From Candidatus Korarchaeum sp. (GTDB lineage: Archaea > Korarchaeota > Korarchaeia > Korarchaeales > Korarchaeaceae): 64,000 nt of DNA. The stretch covers positions 62,001 to 126,000 of the forward strand of contig JAWAID010000001.1 of NCBI GenBank assembly GCA_038888615.1, read 5' to 3'. Positions 1 through 8,142 of this stretch are shown here, in pieces (within the stretch, counting starts at the first letter, position 1; each line of letters begins with the position of its first letter). The notes under the pieces are model-generated. The model did not search any database, was not told the DNA's origin, and saw nothing but the letters and a program-made list of their open reading frames with translations. A program made the position numbers and the translations under genes.

Positions 1-2
1 AC

Positions 3-686
3 GAGGACTTCCTATCCATATTCAGGGGTTTCGAGGAGGCGATGAGAAAGTACGGAACTCACTTAGTGGGGGGAGACCTCGGGGAGTCCAAGGAGATCGT
101 GATATCGGGCTTCGCGCTCGGTAGAGTTGAGGTGAGGTTAGTGGGAAGAGGAGGGGCTAAGCCCGGGGATGTTTTAATGACGACAGGGTGCTTCGGGCTC
201 ACTTGGCTCGGTTTCAAACACCTCTTGGAGGGTCTGGAGATACCGGAACGGTTGAAGGAGGATGTCCTGAGAGCCGTGTATGAGCCCGAGGCCAAGGTGG
301 AGGAAGGGATTGCGATATCCCGCTATGCCTCGTCCACTATCGATAGTAGTGACGGTCTCTACTGGTCATTAAGGGAACTCTCCAGAGCTAGCGGCCTCGG
401 TTTCCTGGTGGAGGACCTTCCGCTAGATGAGAGAGTGAGGGAGTACTTGGAATGTAAGGAGATGGATATCATTGAGGCCACCTTTCACGGAGGAGAGGAG
501 TATGAGATAGTCTTCACTGTTAGGGAAGACCTGGTTCGTGAAGTTACTGAGGAGCTGGAGCTCCTGAACCTGGAGCCGCTGAGGATTGGGAGGGTCATCG
601 AGCACGAGGGTATCTACCTGAGAGTTGGGGATGGGATCTTGGAAGTCCCCGAGGGTGGGTGGGAGCACTTCAGAGAGGTAAGTTAA
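3..686 (+). CDS. thiL: Thiamine-monophosphate kinase ThiL, 3' part
   Basis: The reading frame is open at the left edge, so the N-terminus lies outside the window; 227 residues are visible, against roughly 300 for a full ThiL. The GGDLGES segment near residue 24 corresponds to the GGDTTRS-type metal/ATP motif of the PurM/ThiL fold, followed by a DSSDGLYWSL segment typical of the second half of the family. ThiL phosphorylates thiamine monophosphate to the diphosphate cofactor. Related PurM-fold enzymes (HypE, SelD) are the main alternatives, but the motif order fits ThiL. The 3' end overlaps the convergent hydrolase gene by 17 bases. Confidence 0.8.
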   Translation, partial: EDFLSIFRGFEEAMRKYGTHLVGGDLGESKEIVISGFALGRVEVRLVGRGGAKPGDVLMTTGCFGLTWLGFKHLLEGLEIPERLKEDVLRAVYEPEAKVEEGIAISRYASSTIDSSDGLYWSLRELSRASGLGFLVEDLPLDERVREYLECKEMDIIEATFHGGEEYEIVFTVREDLVREVTEELELLNLEPLRIGRVIEHEGIYLRVGDGILEVPEGGWEHFREVS

Positions 687-1317
687 CTAGCTCCCCCATC
701 GATGGGACCACCACGTCAACGTTCAGTTTGGATAACCTGATCCTATCGACGAAGTCTGAGATCTCCCTATCACTCCCGTGGAGCGGGACCACCTTCCTGG
801 GGACAACTGCTCTCACTATTCTAACGGCTTCGGAGGGACTGGAATTGGGTGAAGGAGATCCTACGGGGATGAACGCGAGATCCACTGGAGAGAACGCCTG
901 GAACCCCTTGGAAAATCCAGTACTGTCCCCGTGAAAGATAGCTACACCCTCTATCTCTAGAGGCAGGACCACGGGATGGTGACCGGGGTGAACCGATCTT
1001 AAAGCGTGCACTCTAGCACCTCCGATCTCCACCGTCTCACCGTCCTTCACCCTATGGACCCTCTCCCCTAACCTCCCCCTCAGTATCCTGTGAACCCCGG
1101 GGTTGCAAACGACGCTGATATCGAACTCCCTAGATATGCTCTCGAGGAAGGTCTCATCGAAGTGGTCCGAGTGCTCGTGAGTGAAGAGAACCAGGTCTAC
1201 CCCGCCCAACTCGGATATCTCCTCCGGGGAGAAGAGGGAAGCTGGATCCAGGAGGACTCTCAGATCTCCGCACTTTAGGTAGATGGCTGAACTTCCCTTC
1301 CAGACTAAGGATATCAA
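670..1317 (-). CDS. Metallo-beta-lactamase-fold hydrolase
   Basis: This 215-residue protein carries the metal-binding signature HEHSDH at residues 47-52 and a late conserved His in a PLHGS segment near residue 190, which fits a small single-domain metallo-beta-lactamase-fold hydrolase of the UPF0173 / UlaG-like type. The substrate is unknown. The start codon is TTG. Four bases overlap the upstream cyclophilin-like gene (1314-1317), so the two are probably co-transcribed, with S25e at the head of the run. Function beyond metal-dependent hydrolase is not supported. Confidence 0.75.
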   Translation of the reverse strand: MISLVWKGSSAIYLKCGDLRVLLDPASLFSPEEISELGGVDLVLFTHEHSDHFDETFLESISREFDISVVCNPGVHRILRGRLGERVHRVKDGETVEIGGARVHALRSVHPGHHPVVLPLEIEGVAIFHGDSTGFSKGFQAFSPVDLAFIPVGSPSPNSSPSEAVRIVRAVVPRKVVPLHGSDREISDFVDRIRLSKLNVDVVVPSMGELVNLPL

Positions 1318-1709
1318 ATCCTCATCAACTCCACGCTAGTCCCCGTCCTGAGCCCACTTACCAACTCGATGCCCGATATTACTCTCCCCATGGGGTTAAC
1401 TAACTCGTTAAGTCTGACGTCTGAGAGAGCTATTACCAACATCTTCTTGGAAAGCGAGTACGCTACGTGACCCCTCCTCATCGAGCCTCTCGGTTTCTCA
1501 GATCTGGTATCTATAGGAGCTGAGATGTAGAGGAGCTCACCGCTGTTCACGACCATCCCCCTGATGGGGAGGCTCCTGTAGAACCTCTCGATCGTTATGG
1601 GAGATAGATGTCTGATGAGCTCCATACTCACTGCATCGGAGTCATCCCATCTCAAGATCACTCTGTAGCTCCCTATCCCTTCTATCCTCTCCCTCAATAC
1701 CCGCTTCAC
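1314..1709 (-). CDS. Cyclophilin-like (TM1367/DUF369-type) small protein
   Basis: 131 residues. A central RRGHVAYSLSKKMLVIALSD segment followed by NPMGRVISGIE resembles the small archaeal/bacterial cyclophilin-like fold proteins of the TM1367 type (DUF369), in which an RGDxxYWP-like strand precedes a conserved NPVN/G turn. No peptidyl-prolyl isomerase activity is established for that family, and none is claimed here. The start is GTG. The gene follows S25e by 26 bases and overlaps the hydrolase gene by 4 bases. Family assignment is from recalled motif similarity only. Confidence 0.55.
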   Translation of the reverse strand: MKRVLRERIEGIGSYRVILRWDDSDAVSMELIRHLSPITIERFYRSLPIRGMVVNSGELLYISAPIDTRSEKPRGSMRRGHVAYSLSKKMLVIALSDVRLNELVNPMGRVISGIELVSGLRTGTSVELMRI

Positions 1710-1735
1710 CTCAGGGGAGGGGTCTAAATAGTAAG

Positions 1736-1993
1736 TTACCCCTCCTTCACTGCTCTCGCCTTAGTACCCATATAAATCCTTATCCTAGAGTTCCCGTCCA
1801 CGTAAACCACTAGGCCCTCCCTCTCGAGATCCCTGAGGAGCCTCCTAGCGATGCTCACCCTTATGTTATACTTCATAGCGAGGGATTGAGGTGTTATATA
1901 GCTCGATCTAACTACTTCCTTCCTAATCTGATCTAGTAGCTGGGGTTTAAGTTCGATATCCCTGATCAACTTCTCAGCCTTCTCAGCGCTCAC
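1736..1993 (-). CDS. rps25e: 30S ribosomal protein S25e
   Basis: 85 residues, essentially one winged-helix domain: a short acidic/basic N-terminal helix, then the family pattern ITPQSLAMKYNIRVSIARRL followed by RDLEREGLV and a C-terminal strand ending IRIYMG. This is the archaeal/eukaryotic S25e small-subunit protein. The lysine-rich N-terminal tail found in many homologues is mostly missing. The start is GTG with a GGGGTGG purine run just upstream. S25e is known from eukaryotes and mainly from TACK archaea, which supports that placement. Confidence 0.85.
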   Translation of the reverse strand: MSAEKAEKLIRDIELKPQLLDQIRKEVVRSSYITPQSLAMKYNIRVSIARRLLRDLEREGLVVYVDGNSRIRIYMGTKARAVKEG

Positions 1994-2233
1994 GGTACCA
2001 CCCCCTTCATCACCACCGAGGATTTTTTAACGTAACTCAGGCATCCGCTCTGGACCTCTGCCACTTTCAAAGGCCGATCTTCCGTAGTGAGGACCTCTCA
2101 CATCACCCACACGAGTCCTCTATCTGCATGGGGCATTTGAGCCCGAAGGCGAGGGGATCCGTTGAGCGGCTCAGAACTAAGCACGGGTTCTCTTGGAGAT
2201 AAGTAATTAGATTCAAGCTTGCAACGTAATGCT
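1994..2233. other. Intergenic spacer upstream of S25e
   Basis: 240 bases separate the S25e start from the end of the coiled-coil gene. A T-run (GATTTTTTAACG, 2023-2034) lies close to the S25e start, and read on the minus strand it gives an A-rich TTAAAAAATC promoter-like element about 35 bases before the GTG. I see no supported small ORF and no complete box C/D or H/ACA element in the rest. Confidence 0.4.
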
Positions 2234-3013
2234 TTACGACCTATCCCCCAGCGATCCCTCTCGGGATGCTAGAAGCTCTATCTTCCTTCTCCTATCCTCT
2301 ATCTCCCTATCCAATATAGAAATTAACTCGGCTCTTGAGTTAATATCGTTTAAAATTGATGAGAATTCTGATAGAACTCTGGTAAGCTCTGTAACTCTCT
2401 CATTACTCGATTCGATCAGTTCAACCATTCTCATGAAGTTAGAGACCGCTGGGTACAGTTTCCTGACCAGAAGCTCGGAGGATTCCTTGACCTGCTGCGA
2501 CATGCCCCTTATGTCATCGCTGAGGTCCTGCCTTATCCTCCTCAGCTCCTCTATCTCCGCTATTAAGAGCTCCTTCTTACTCTCTAAAGACTTTATCTCA
2601 GAGCTGATCTTCCTAGAGGCATCTTCGAGTCTGGAAACCTCGCTTCTCAAGGCAGATAGCTTGATTTCCATTGATGCTATCTCTGATTCCAATGAGGATT
2701 TCTTAGCCTCCATTGAGTTTAATTCGGATCTCAGTCTCTCCCTCCCCTCCTTAAGCGCATCCAGATCTTTCTCCAGCTCCTTTATCTGAGAATCTATCTG
2801 CTCCATGACGGACCTCTTGTCCGTTATGTCCTGCTCGAGTGAGAGTCTCCTCCTCTGCAACTCCTCCACCCACTTGATGAGCATCTGATACCTATTGTTC
2901 AATCCCTCAACTTCCTTGCTTAGCTTCCCAGCTATTTTACTGAGCTCCCTTATCCTCTCCTCGAGCTCTTCCTCCTCAGCCATCTTCTCATCAAGATCCT
3001 CTTTATCCATCAC
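2234..3013 (-). CDS. Coiled-coil protein of unknown function
   Basis: 259 residues, nearly all Glu/Lys/Arg/Leu/Ser heptads from about residue 10 to 170 and again from 215 to 250, with a less charged stretch around residues 180-205. There is no Walker A motif, no zinc hook, no membrane segment and no signal peptide, so this is not an SMC/Rad50 ATPase but a long cytoplasmic coiled coil. It stands alone, with spacers on both sides. Function unknown; scaffold or cytoskeleton-like roles would be guesses. Confidence 0.65.
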   Translation of the reverse strand: MMDKEDLDEKMAEEEELEERIRELSKIAGKLSKEVEGLNNRYQMLIKWVEELQRRRLSLEQDITDKRSVMEQIDSQIKELEKDLDALKEGRERLRSELNSMEAKKSSLESEIASMEIKLSALRSEVSRLEDASRKISSEIKSLESKKELLIAEIEELRRIRQDLSDDIRGMSQQVKESSELLVRKLYPAVSNFMRMVELIESSNERVTELTRVLSEFSSILNDINSRAELISILDREIEDRRRKIELLASREGSLGDRS

Positions 3014-3355
3014 TCACCTCCCTTCAGAGGTATCACGAGGATTTTAACGTGACGTCGGAATGAGAGTGATCACTACGAGAGGTAGCTTCGGAGCTAACCT
3101 AATCAGGCTATTGCCTTGATTTCCCCGAGTGAGGAAGTAAACTAATTAACTGGCAACTCCGAGGGGCTGGAGATTGTCATCGGTATGAGTAACGGGTTTA
3201 TGGGAAATACGTTTACAAAATAGGATTATGTACCATTGAAACTTGTAAGTTAATCTATTTCTCTTTTGATGAATATTATAGTATAAAAGACGTGGTTGAT
3301 TCTGTTCCGGGGCATTGTTTCATTAGAAGTATTATTAGCTTCTATCAAACTCGGT
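3014..3355. other. Intergenic region with TATA element before the acetyltransferase
   Basis: About 340 bases without a supported gene. The right half is A/T-rich and contains TATAAAAG at 3282-3289, a good archaeal TATA box for the plus-strand acetyltransferase; transcription would begin near 3310, leaving a leader of about 45 bases before ATG 3356. A promoter at this place makes the upstream TTG at 3296 an unlikely start. Nothing recognisable was seen in the left half. Confidence 0.5.
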
Positions 3356-3889
3356 ATGGTGATGCTGCCCAACTACAGGATAAGATTGTTCAAGCCGGAG
3401 GACCTGGAGGACGTTGAGAGGATAAACAGGATATTTCTACCCGAGAACTACCCAAGCTACTTCTTCATGGAGAACTACAGGAGGTTCCCGAATAGTTTCC
3501 TCGTTGCTGAGACTGATGAGGGCAAGATAGTCGGATATGTGATGTGCAGGGTTGAGCCTCACTACATCAAGGGCATCACGTTGATCTTAGGGCACGTCCT
3601 CTCGATTGCCGTGAGCAAGGAGCACAGGAGGAGAGGGATAGGTGAAGCTCTGATGCTGAAAGCAGAGGAGGGATTGCTCACATACGGATCAGAAGTTATC
3701 TACTTAGAGGTTAGAGTCTCCAATGAGCCTGCGATAAGGTTATATGAGAAGTTGGGTTACAAGAAGCTTGGGATAATCCCCTTCTATTACGCGGATGGGG
3801 AGGATGCCTTCCTCATGTACAAGGTGGTTAAGGAGGGTTTGGACGATTCCCTGGTATACCAAGCTCTGGGGAGGAGAGTCACCTCTTGA
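3356..3889 (+). CDS. GNAT acetyltransferase, archaeal RimI/Ard1-like
   Basis: 177 residues from ATG 3356 (an ATG at 3362 is equally possible). The acetyl-CoA binding motif A appears as RRRGIGEAL, followed by YLEVRVSNEPAIRLYEKLGY and a terminal GEDAFLM strand, the classic pattern of archaeal N-terminal protein acetyltransferases related to RimI and Naa10. The substrate is expected to be the N-terminal amine of nascent proteins. The gene overlaps the next start by 4 bases, so it heads a short operon with the TusA-like gene and adenosylhomocysteinase. Confidence 0.85.
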   Translation: MVMLPNYRIRLFKPEDLEDVERINRIFLPENYPSYFFMENYRRFPNSFLVAETDEGKIVGYVMCRVEPHYIKGITLILGHVLSIAVSKEHRRRGIGEALMLKAEEGLLTYGSEVIYLEVRVSNEPAIRLYEKLGYKKLGIIPFYYADGEDAFLMYKVVKEGLDDSLVYQALGRRVTS

Positions 3890-4113
3890 CTAAGCCGGTG
3901 GACCTCAGGAACATGAGGAGCCCTAGGGCCATAGTGCAGATAGCTAAGATAGTCAGCAAGTCCCCACCTGGAGAGACTATCAGCTTTTTAGTCGGTGATA
4001 AGGAGAGCATCGATGACATCTATGATTGGGTTGAGAGGACCGGTCACATAATCAGGTCCGTCTCCGAGAGGGATGGTTACTGGCTCGTCCAGATAACGAA
4101 GAAGGGGGGATAA
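3886..4113 (+). CDS. TusA/SirA-like protein lacking the catalytic Cys
   Basis: 75 residues with the TusA (SirA/YhhP) fold pattern: an N-terminal DLRNMRSPRAI strand-helix start, PPGETISFLV in the middle, then a helix with RTGHII and a C-terminal strand. In sulfur-carrier TusA proteins the first motif is D-x-R-G-x-x-CPxP; here the CPxP position reads RSPR and the protein contains no cysteine. Sulfur transfer through that residue is therefore impossible, suggesting a binding or regulatory role. TTG start overlaps the acetyltransferase stop; the SAH hydrolase start follows 2 bases after the stop. Confidence 0.7.
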   Translation: MTKPVDLRNMRSPRAIVQIAKIVSKSPPGETISFLVGDKESIDDIYDWVERTGHIIRSVSERDGYWLVQITKKGG

Positions 4114-4115
4114 AC

Positions 4116-5354
4116 TTGCCGAAGGTGAAGGACCCGAGCCTCGCCGAGAGGGGTAGGAGGTCGATAGAGTGGGCTAGAGCACACATGCCAGTGTTATCGG
4201 AGATATCCAGGAGGTTCCTGAGGGAGAGGCCTCTGGAGGGTATCAAGATATCGGCTAGCATGCATGTAACGAAGGAGACAGCGGTGCTAATGCTCGCTCT
4301 CATGGATGGGGGTGCTTATGTCTTCCTCGCACCATCAAACCCGTTATCGACTCAGGACGATGTTGCAGCTGCCCTAGCGGATGAGGGTATAGAAGTTTAC
4401 GCTTGGAGGGGTATGTCTGACTCAGACTACCTGTGGGCTATAGAGGAATGTCTGAAGGCTAAGCCAGACATAACTATGGACGATGGAGGGGATCTAACCG
4501 TGATAGCTCACGAGAAAGGTTACGCTGATGGAATAGCCGGAGGCACTGAGGAGACCACCACCGGGATCATGAGGGAGAGGGCGCTGGAGAGGGAGGGGAA
4601 GCTCAGGTACCCTATAATAGCTGTGAATGATGCTGAGACGAAGAGGAACTTTGATAACGTTTACGGCACTGGGCAGAGCACGATAGACGGTATACTGAGA
4701 GCTACCAATGTCATGCTCGCGGGTAAGTGGTTCGTGGTAGCGGGCTACGGTTACGTCGGGAGGGGGATCGCCTCCAGAGCCCGGGGAATGGGAGCCAAGG
4801 TCATAGTAACGGAGGTTGACCCCATAAGAGCTCTGATGGCTGCTATGGACGGCTTCATAGTCATGCCAATGCGTGAAGCTGCTAAGATCGGGGATATCTT
4901 CGTCACAGCTACCGGTAACAGGGATGTGATAAGGGCTGAGCACTTGAGCCTGATGAGGGACGGCGCCCTGCTAGCGAACGCTGGTCACTTCGATGTGGAG
5001 GTCTCGCTGAAGGAACTTGAGCTCATGGCCCTATCTAAGAGGGATCTGAGGGAGAACCTGACTGAGTACCTACTCCCTAACGGTAGGAGGGTCTACCTAC
5101 TCGCGAATGGGAGGTTAGTGAATTTGGTAGCCGCTGAGGGGCACCCGAGTGAGGTAATGGATATGAGCTTCGCTAACCAAGCGTTAAGCGTCGAGTTCCT
5201 GATCAGGAAGAGGGGAGAGATCCCGCCTCAGGTCATCCCGGTACCCAGGTTCATCGACGAGGAGGTAGCTAGGATAAAGCTCAGGTCCATGGGCATCGAG
5301 ATAGACACCCTCACGCGAGAGCAGGAGGATTACCTTAGAAGCTGGCGGGTCTGA
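4116..5354 (+). CDS. ahcY: Adenosylhomocysteinase (S-adenosylhomocysteine hydrolase)
   Basis: 412 residues, full length for the archaeal enzyme. Visible landmarks are HVTKETAVL near residue 50, the DDGGDLT substrate loop, GGTEETTTG, the AVNDAETKRNFDN region, and the NAD-binding GYGYVGRG Rossmann motif in the middle, with the HPSEVMDMSFANQ region near the C-terminus. It hydrolyses S-adenosylhomocysteine to adenosine and homocysteine, relieving product inhibition of methyltransferases and feeding methionine/SAM recycling. The TTG start has a GGGGGGA purine run upstream. The next gene starts 2 bases after the stop. Confidence 0.95.
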   Translation: MPKVKDPSLAERGRRSIEWARAHMPVLSEISRRFLRERPLEGIKISASMHVTKETAVLMLALMDGGAYVFLAPSNPLSTQDDVAAALADEGIEVYAWRGMSDSDYLWAIEECLKAKPDITMDDGGDLTVIAHEKGYADGIAGGTEETTTGIMRERALEREGKLRYPIIAVNDAETKRNFDNVYGTGQSTIDGILRATNVMLAGKWFVVAGYGYVGRGIASRARGMGAKVIVTEVDPIRALMAAMDGFIVMPMREAAKIGDIFVTATGNRDVIRAEHLSLMRDGALLANAGHFDVEVSLKELELMALSKRDLRENLTEYLLPNGRRVYLLANGRLVNLVAAEGHPSEVMDMSFANQALSVEFLIRKRGEIPPQVIPVPRFIDEEVARIKLRSMGIEIDTLTREQEDYLRSWRV

Positions 5355-5356
5355 GG

Positions 5357-6433
5357 ATGGAGGAACTGCCTTTAGGCGCCCTTAGAGTAAGAGGATGGAG
5401 TATCGGATGCGATCTTTGTTGGAAAGGGGCCAAAAGCGTTCTCTTCATCACGGGGGAGTGCCCTCTCTACCCTAGCTGTTTCTACTGCACGATAGCTGAG
5501 TGGAGGAGGGGCAAGAGGGATCTCGTGATCGTGAACGAGAGGGTTATCTCGGACCCCTCGGATGTGATAGAGGACGTCAAGCTGAGTTCTTCCTTGGGTA
5601 TTGGAATTACGGGTGGAGAGCCTCTCCTAGTTCCTGAGAGGGTTTCAAGTTACGTTAAACTCCTCAAGGAGACTTTCGGTAAGGGATTCCACGTACACAT
5701 CTACACTAACTCCCTGGGTGCTGATGAGAGGAACCTTTCCATCCTCTACGATGCTGGGGTAGACGAGATCAGGTTCCATACTTGGAATGAGAGGGATTGG
5801 GAGAAGATCAAGTTAGCTGTCTCAATAGGGTTCTCCGTGGGTGCTGAGATGCCATCAATACCCATGGATCCTTGGATTAAGAAGCTTAAGAGCCTCTCCA
5901 GATTCTTGGATGGCATTGGAGCCGATTTCCTGAACTTGAACGAGCTCGAATTCACGCCCTCAAATAGGGAGAAGCTTCTGAGCATGGGGATGAGGCCCAG
6001 GGCCGATGATGAGGTAGGAGTCGAGGGGAGCTCGGAGGCCGCTAGGGAGGTGCTGGAGTACTTGGAGAGGGAGACCGGCATGATGGGTTACTTCTGTCCC
6101 GCATTGCAGAAGGAGTATCAGGTCAGGATGAGGTGGATGAGAAGAGCTGTGAGCGTAGCTAGGGAGTACGAGACCCCTACGGATGAGGGAACGCTCATCT
6201 ACGGTGAGGTCACCGGACCCGAGGAACTCCTAGTTTCGATAAGAAGGAAGTACGGTGGTCTCCTTAAGGATGGGGTTCTCCTAATGGACGCTGATTCCTT
6301 CGAGAGGGCATCAAGGGAATTGAAGAAACTGAACCTGAGCGGTAGGCTGGTCGAAGTGATGCCGACCGAGGAAAGGAGGGTCCTGCAGGTATATCCTCTG
6401 GATTTCGTTCTGAGAAATAGGAGGAAGAGGTGA
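5357..6433 (+). CDS. Radical SAM protein, COG2108-like
   Basis: 358 residues. An N-terminal segment with CPLYPSCFYC (Cys spacing x5 then x2) should bind the [4Fe-4S] cluster, followed by the GITGGEPL SAM-binding motif, and FHVHIYTNS and LNLNELEF strands of the barrel. The wide first Cys spacing and overall shape resemble the uncharacterised archaeal radical SAM family related to pyruvate-formate-lyase activating enzyme (COG2108). Substrate unknown. It follows adenosylhomocysteinase by 2 bases, so the operon couples SAM chemistry to by-product removal. Confidence 0.75.
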   Translation: MEELPLGALRVRGWSIGCDLCWKGAKSVLFITGECPLYPSCFYCTIAEWRRGKRDLVIVNERVISDPSDVIEDVKLSSSLGIGITGGEPLLVPERVSSYVKLLKETFGKGFHVHIYTNSLGADERNLSILYDAGVDEIRFHTWNERDWEKIKLAVSIGFSVGAEMPSIPMDPWIKKLKSLSRFLDGIGADFLNLNELEFTPSNREKLLSMGMRPRADDEVGVEGSSEAAREVLEYLERETGMMGYFCPALQKEYQVRMRWMRRAVSVAREYETPTDEGTLIYGEVTGPEELLVSIRRKYGGLLKDGVLLMDADSFERASRELKKLNLSGRLVEVMPTEERRVLQVYPLDFVLRNRRKR

Positions 6434-6442
6434 TAGGGCTAT

Positions 6443-7720
6443 TCAGAAATCTATTGTCTCCCCTATCTCCGGAGCCTGTGAACTTATCCCCATCCTTTCC
6501 TCAACTTCTACAGCGAAATCGATGGTTCTATCACCGTGAACAACGATTAGGTGTTCCGGCTCGAGTTCTCGGATCAGTTTAAGGATACCCGATCTACTGG
6601 CATGAGCTGAGAAGTTAAGCTGGTTGACTTTCATATTCACCCAGTCTTCCTCTCCCTCTATCTCCATCTTCCCCTCCTCTAGCAACCTCCTTCCCTCAGA
6701 CCCGTCAACTTGATAACCGGTTAGTGTTAGAGTGCTGTTCTCATCGTCCTTCTTCTCCTTCAAGTAGTAGTGCACGGGCCCTCCCTCCAGCATCCCCGAA
6801 GTCGTGAGGACGACGCTTGGGCTCTTGGAGATCCTCTCCCTCATCCCCCAATCCCTCACCGGGAGTAGGCTCCTTATCGTCATCCTCATCTCATCGTAGT
6901 TCCTCACCCTGTTCGAGAACTCGGCCGTTATCTCGGTGCTCTTCCTAGCCATGCCATCTAGGAAGAGGTTCCCCCTGAAGCCCCTAGCCCTGAGGGCCAT
7001 AGCGACCTCGAGGAGCCTACCTATCGCGAAACCAGCTATTATCGCGGTACCTCCTCCGTTTATCGTCTCTATCACGGTGTCTCTGAGCAGTAATTCCTGT
7101 CTATCTCTCGGTGGATGCTCTCTCTTCGCGTAAGTCGACTCCGTGATCAGTATGTCCACCTTGGGTACGTCCTCCAGGCGCGCGGCTGGCATCAACCTGG
7201 ACTCAACCGTGTTGAAGTCCCCCGTGTAAAGCAGGGAAGTACCGTTGTAGTTCACGTAGAACATCGCACTCCCGGGGATGTGCCCGGCATCTATAGCGAT
7301 AACCTCCATATCCCCTACCCTGAAGGGGACATTGAACTCTACCTGTCTGAAGTTCTCGAGGGTCCTGCTGATCTCCCTAGCTCCATAACCCACATCATGA
7401 CCTCTGGCCTTCGCGACCTTTATAGTGTCGTAGAGCAGGAGCTCCGTGTAGTACTTCGTTATATCTAACGCGTATACCGGTACTTCCTTCCCGTGACTGA
7501 CGAGCCTGGGTAGGGAGCCCGAGTGATCCAAGTGGGCGTGGGTCAGCAGTACCGCATCGACCTCCTCAGGTACTGGGGGGAACTCGGGGTGCTGCTTGGG
7601 TATTAGTTTCATCCCATAATCAAGTAGGACCTTAGTCCTACCAGCCTCAAGCAATAGCGCGCTCTTACCGACTTCCCTAGTGCCCCCTAAGGCTGTTATC
7701 GTCAGCTTAGCCACTCTCAT
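6443..7720 (-). CDS. Beta-CASP ribonuclease, aCPSF2-like
   Basis: 425 residues from ATG 7720, which has a strong GAGGTG ribosome-binding site; a longer frame exists upstream but is poorly supported. The metallo-beta-lactamase part shows GGTREVGKSA at the N-terminus, HAHLDH (motif 2), IPGSAMF and GDFN; the beta-CASP part shows TESTY, GGGTAIIAGFAIGR, TTSGMLEGG, FSAHAS and VVHGD. The absence of N-terminal KH domains fits archaeal CPSF2 or RNase J rather than the KH-bearing aCPSF1. Expected role: RNA endo/exonucleolytic maturation or decay. Confidence 0.85.
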   Translation of the reverse strand: MRVAKLTITALGGTREVGKSALLLEAGRTKVLLDYGMKLIPKQHPEFPPVPEEVDAVLLTHAHLDHSGSLPRLVSHGKEVPVYALDITKYYTELLLYDTIKVAKARGHDVGYGAREISRTLENFRQVEFNVPFRVGDMEVIAIDAGHIPGSAMFYVNYNGTSLLYTGDFNTVESRLMPAARLEDVPKVDILITESTYAKREHPPRDRQELLLRDTVIETINGGGTAIIAGFAIGRLLEVAMALRARGFRGNLFLDGMARKSTEITAEFSNRVRNYDEMRMTIRSLLPVRDWGMRERISKSPSVVLTTSGMLEGGPVHYYLKEKKDDENSTLTLTGYQVDGSEGRRLLEEGKMEIEGEEDWVNMKVNQLNFSAHASRSGILKLIRELEPEHLIVVHGDRTIDFAVEVEERMGISSQAPEIGETIDF

Positions 7721-7772
7721 CACCTCTCGTTCGGACCTCTTGAGGTCCTCAGCGTGAGTAACTCCCAGCATC

Positions 7773-7784
7773 CCTTTAAAAAGG
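7773..7784. promoter_or_regulatory. Shared TATA-like palindrome CCTTTAAAAAGG
   Basis: A near-palindromic A/T core lies between the divergent beta-CASP RNase and tRNA-binding protein genes. It is 31 bases before ATG 7815 and about 55 before ATG 7720, so it can serve as TATA box for the plus-strand gene and possibly for both. Called from sequence pattern and spacing only. Confidence 0.5.
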
Positions 7785-7814
7785 TATGACCGTGGAAAGC
7801 GAAGAGGTGACTCC

Positions 7815-8141
7815 ATGTCCCAAGTCCCGTTCTCCGAATTCAAGAAGCTAGACATCAGGATTGGGGAAGTAATAGAAGCCGAGAGGATAGAGGGGAGCAA
7901 GAAATTGGTTAAATTGATGGTGGATCTGGGTGGTGAGAGGAGACAGCTCGTCGCGGGTATAGCTGAGTACTACGAACCTAAGGACCTGGTAGGGAGGCAG
8001 ATCGTTGTGGTCACGAACCTCGAGAGGAGGAGGTTCATGGGAGTGGAGTCTCAGGGAATGCTTCTAGCAGCTGTGGTTGGTGGGAGGCCTGTCCTGATAG
8101 GGCCCGAGGAGAGGGTGCCTCCGGGGACCCCGGTGTCCTAG
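7815..8141 (+). CDS. tRNA-binding (EMAPII/MetG C-terminal-like) protein
   Basis: 108 residues forming one OB-fold tRNA-binding domain. FKKLDIRIGEVIEAERIEGS opens the domain; DLGGERRQLVAGIAEYY and NLERRRFMGVESQGMLLAA are the diagnostic segments shared with the methionyl-tRNA synthetase C-terminal domain (MetG beta), Trbp111 and CsaA. In many archaea this domain is a free protein that assists MetRS. The ATG start has a GAGGTG site upstream. A role as a MetRS partner is inferred from family knowledge; no MetRS gene is in view. Confidence 0.85.
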   Translation: MSQVPFSEFKKLDIRIGEVIEAERIEGSKKLVKLMVDLGGERRQLVAGIAEYYEPKDLVGRQIVVVTNLERRRFMGVESQGMLLAAVVGGRPVLIGPEERVPPGTPVS

Positions 8142-8142
8142 C

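Noticed and set aside
2234..3013. SMC/Rad50-type ATPase fragment
   Set aside because: Coiled coil only; no Walker motifs or hinge.
3296..3355. TTG start giving the acetyltransferase 20 extra residues
   Set aside because: A TATA box lies only 7 bases upstream and the extra segment is not part of the GNAT family; ATG 3356 fits better.
7721..7900. 60-residue N-terminal extension of the beta-CASP RNase
   Set aside because: Family similarity begins at ATG 7720, which has a strong GAGGTG site; the extension covers the shared promoter and the start of the divergent gene.
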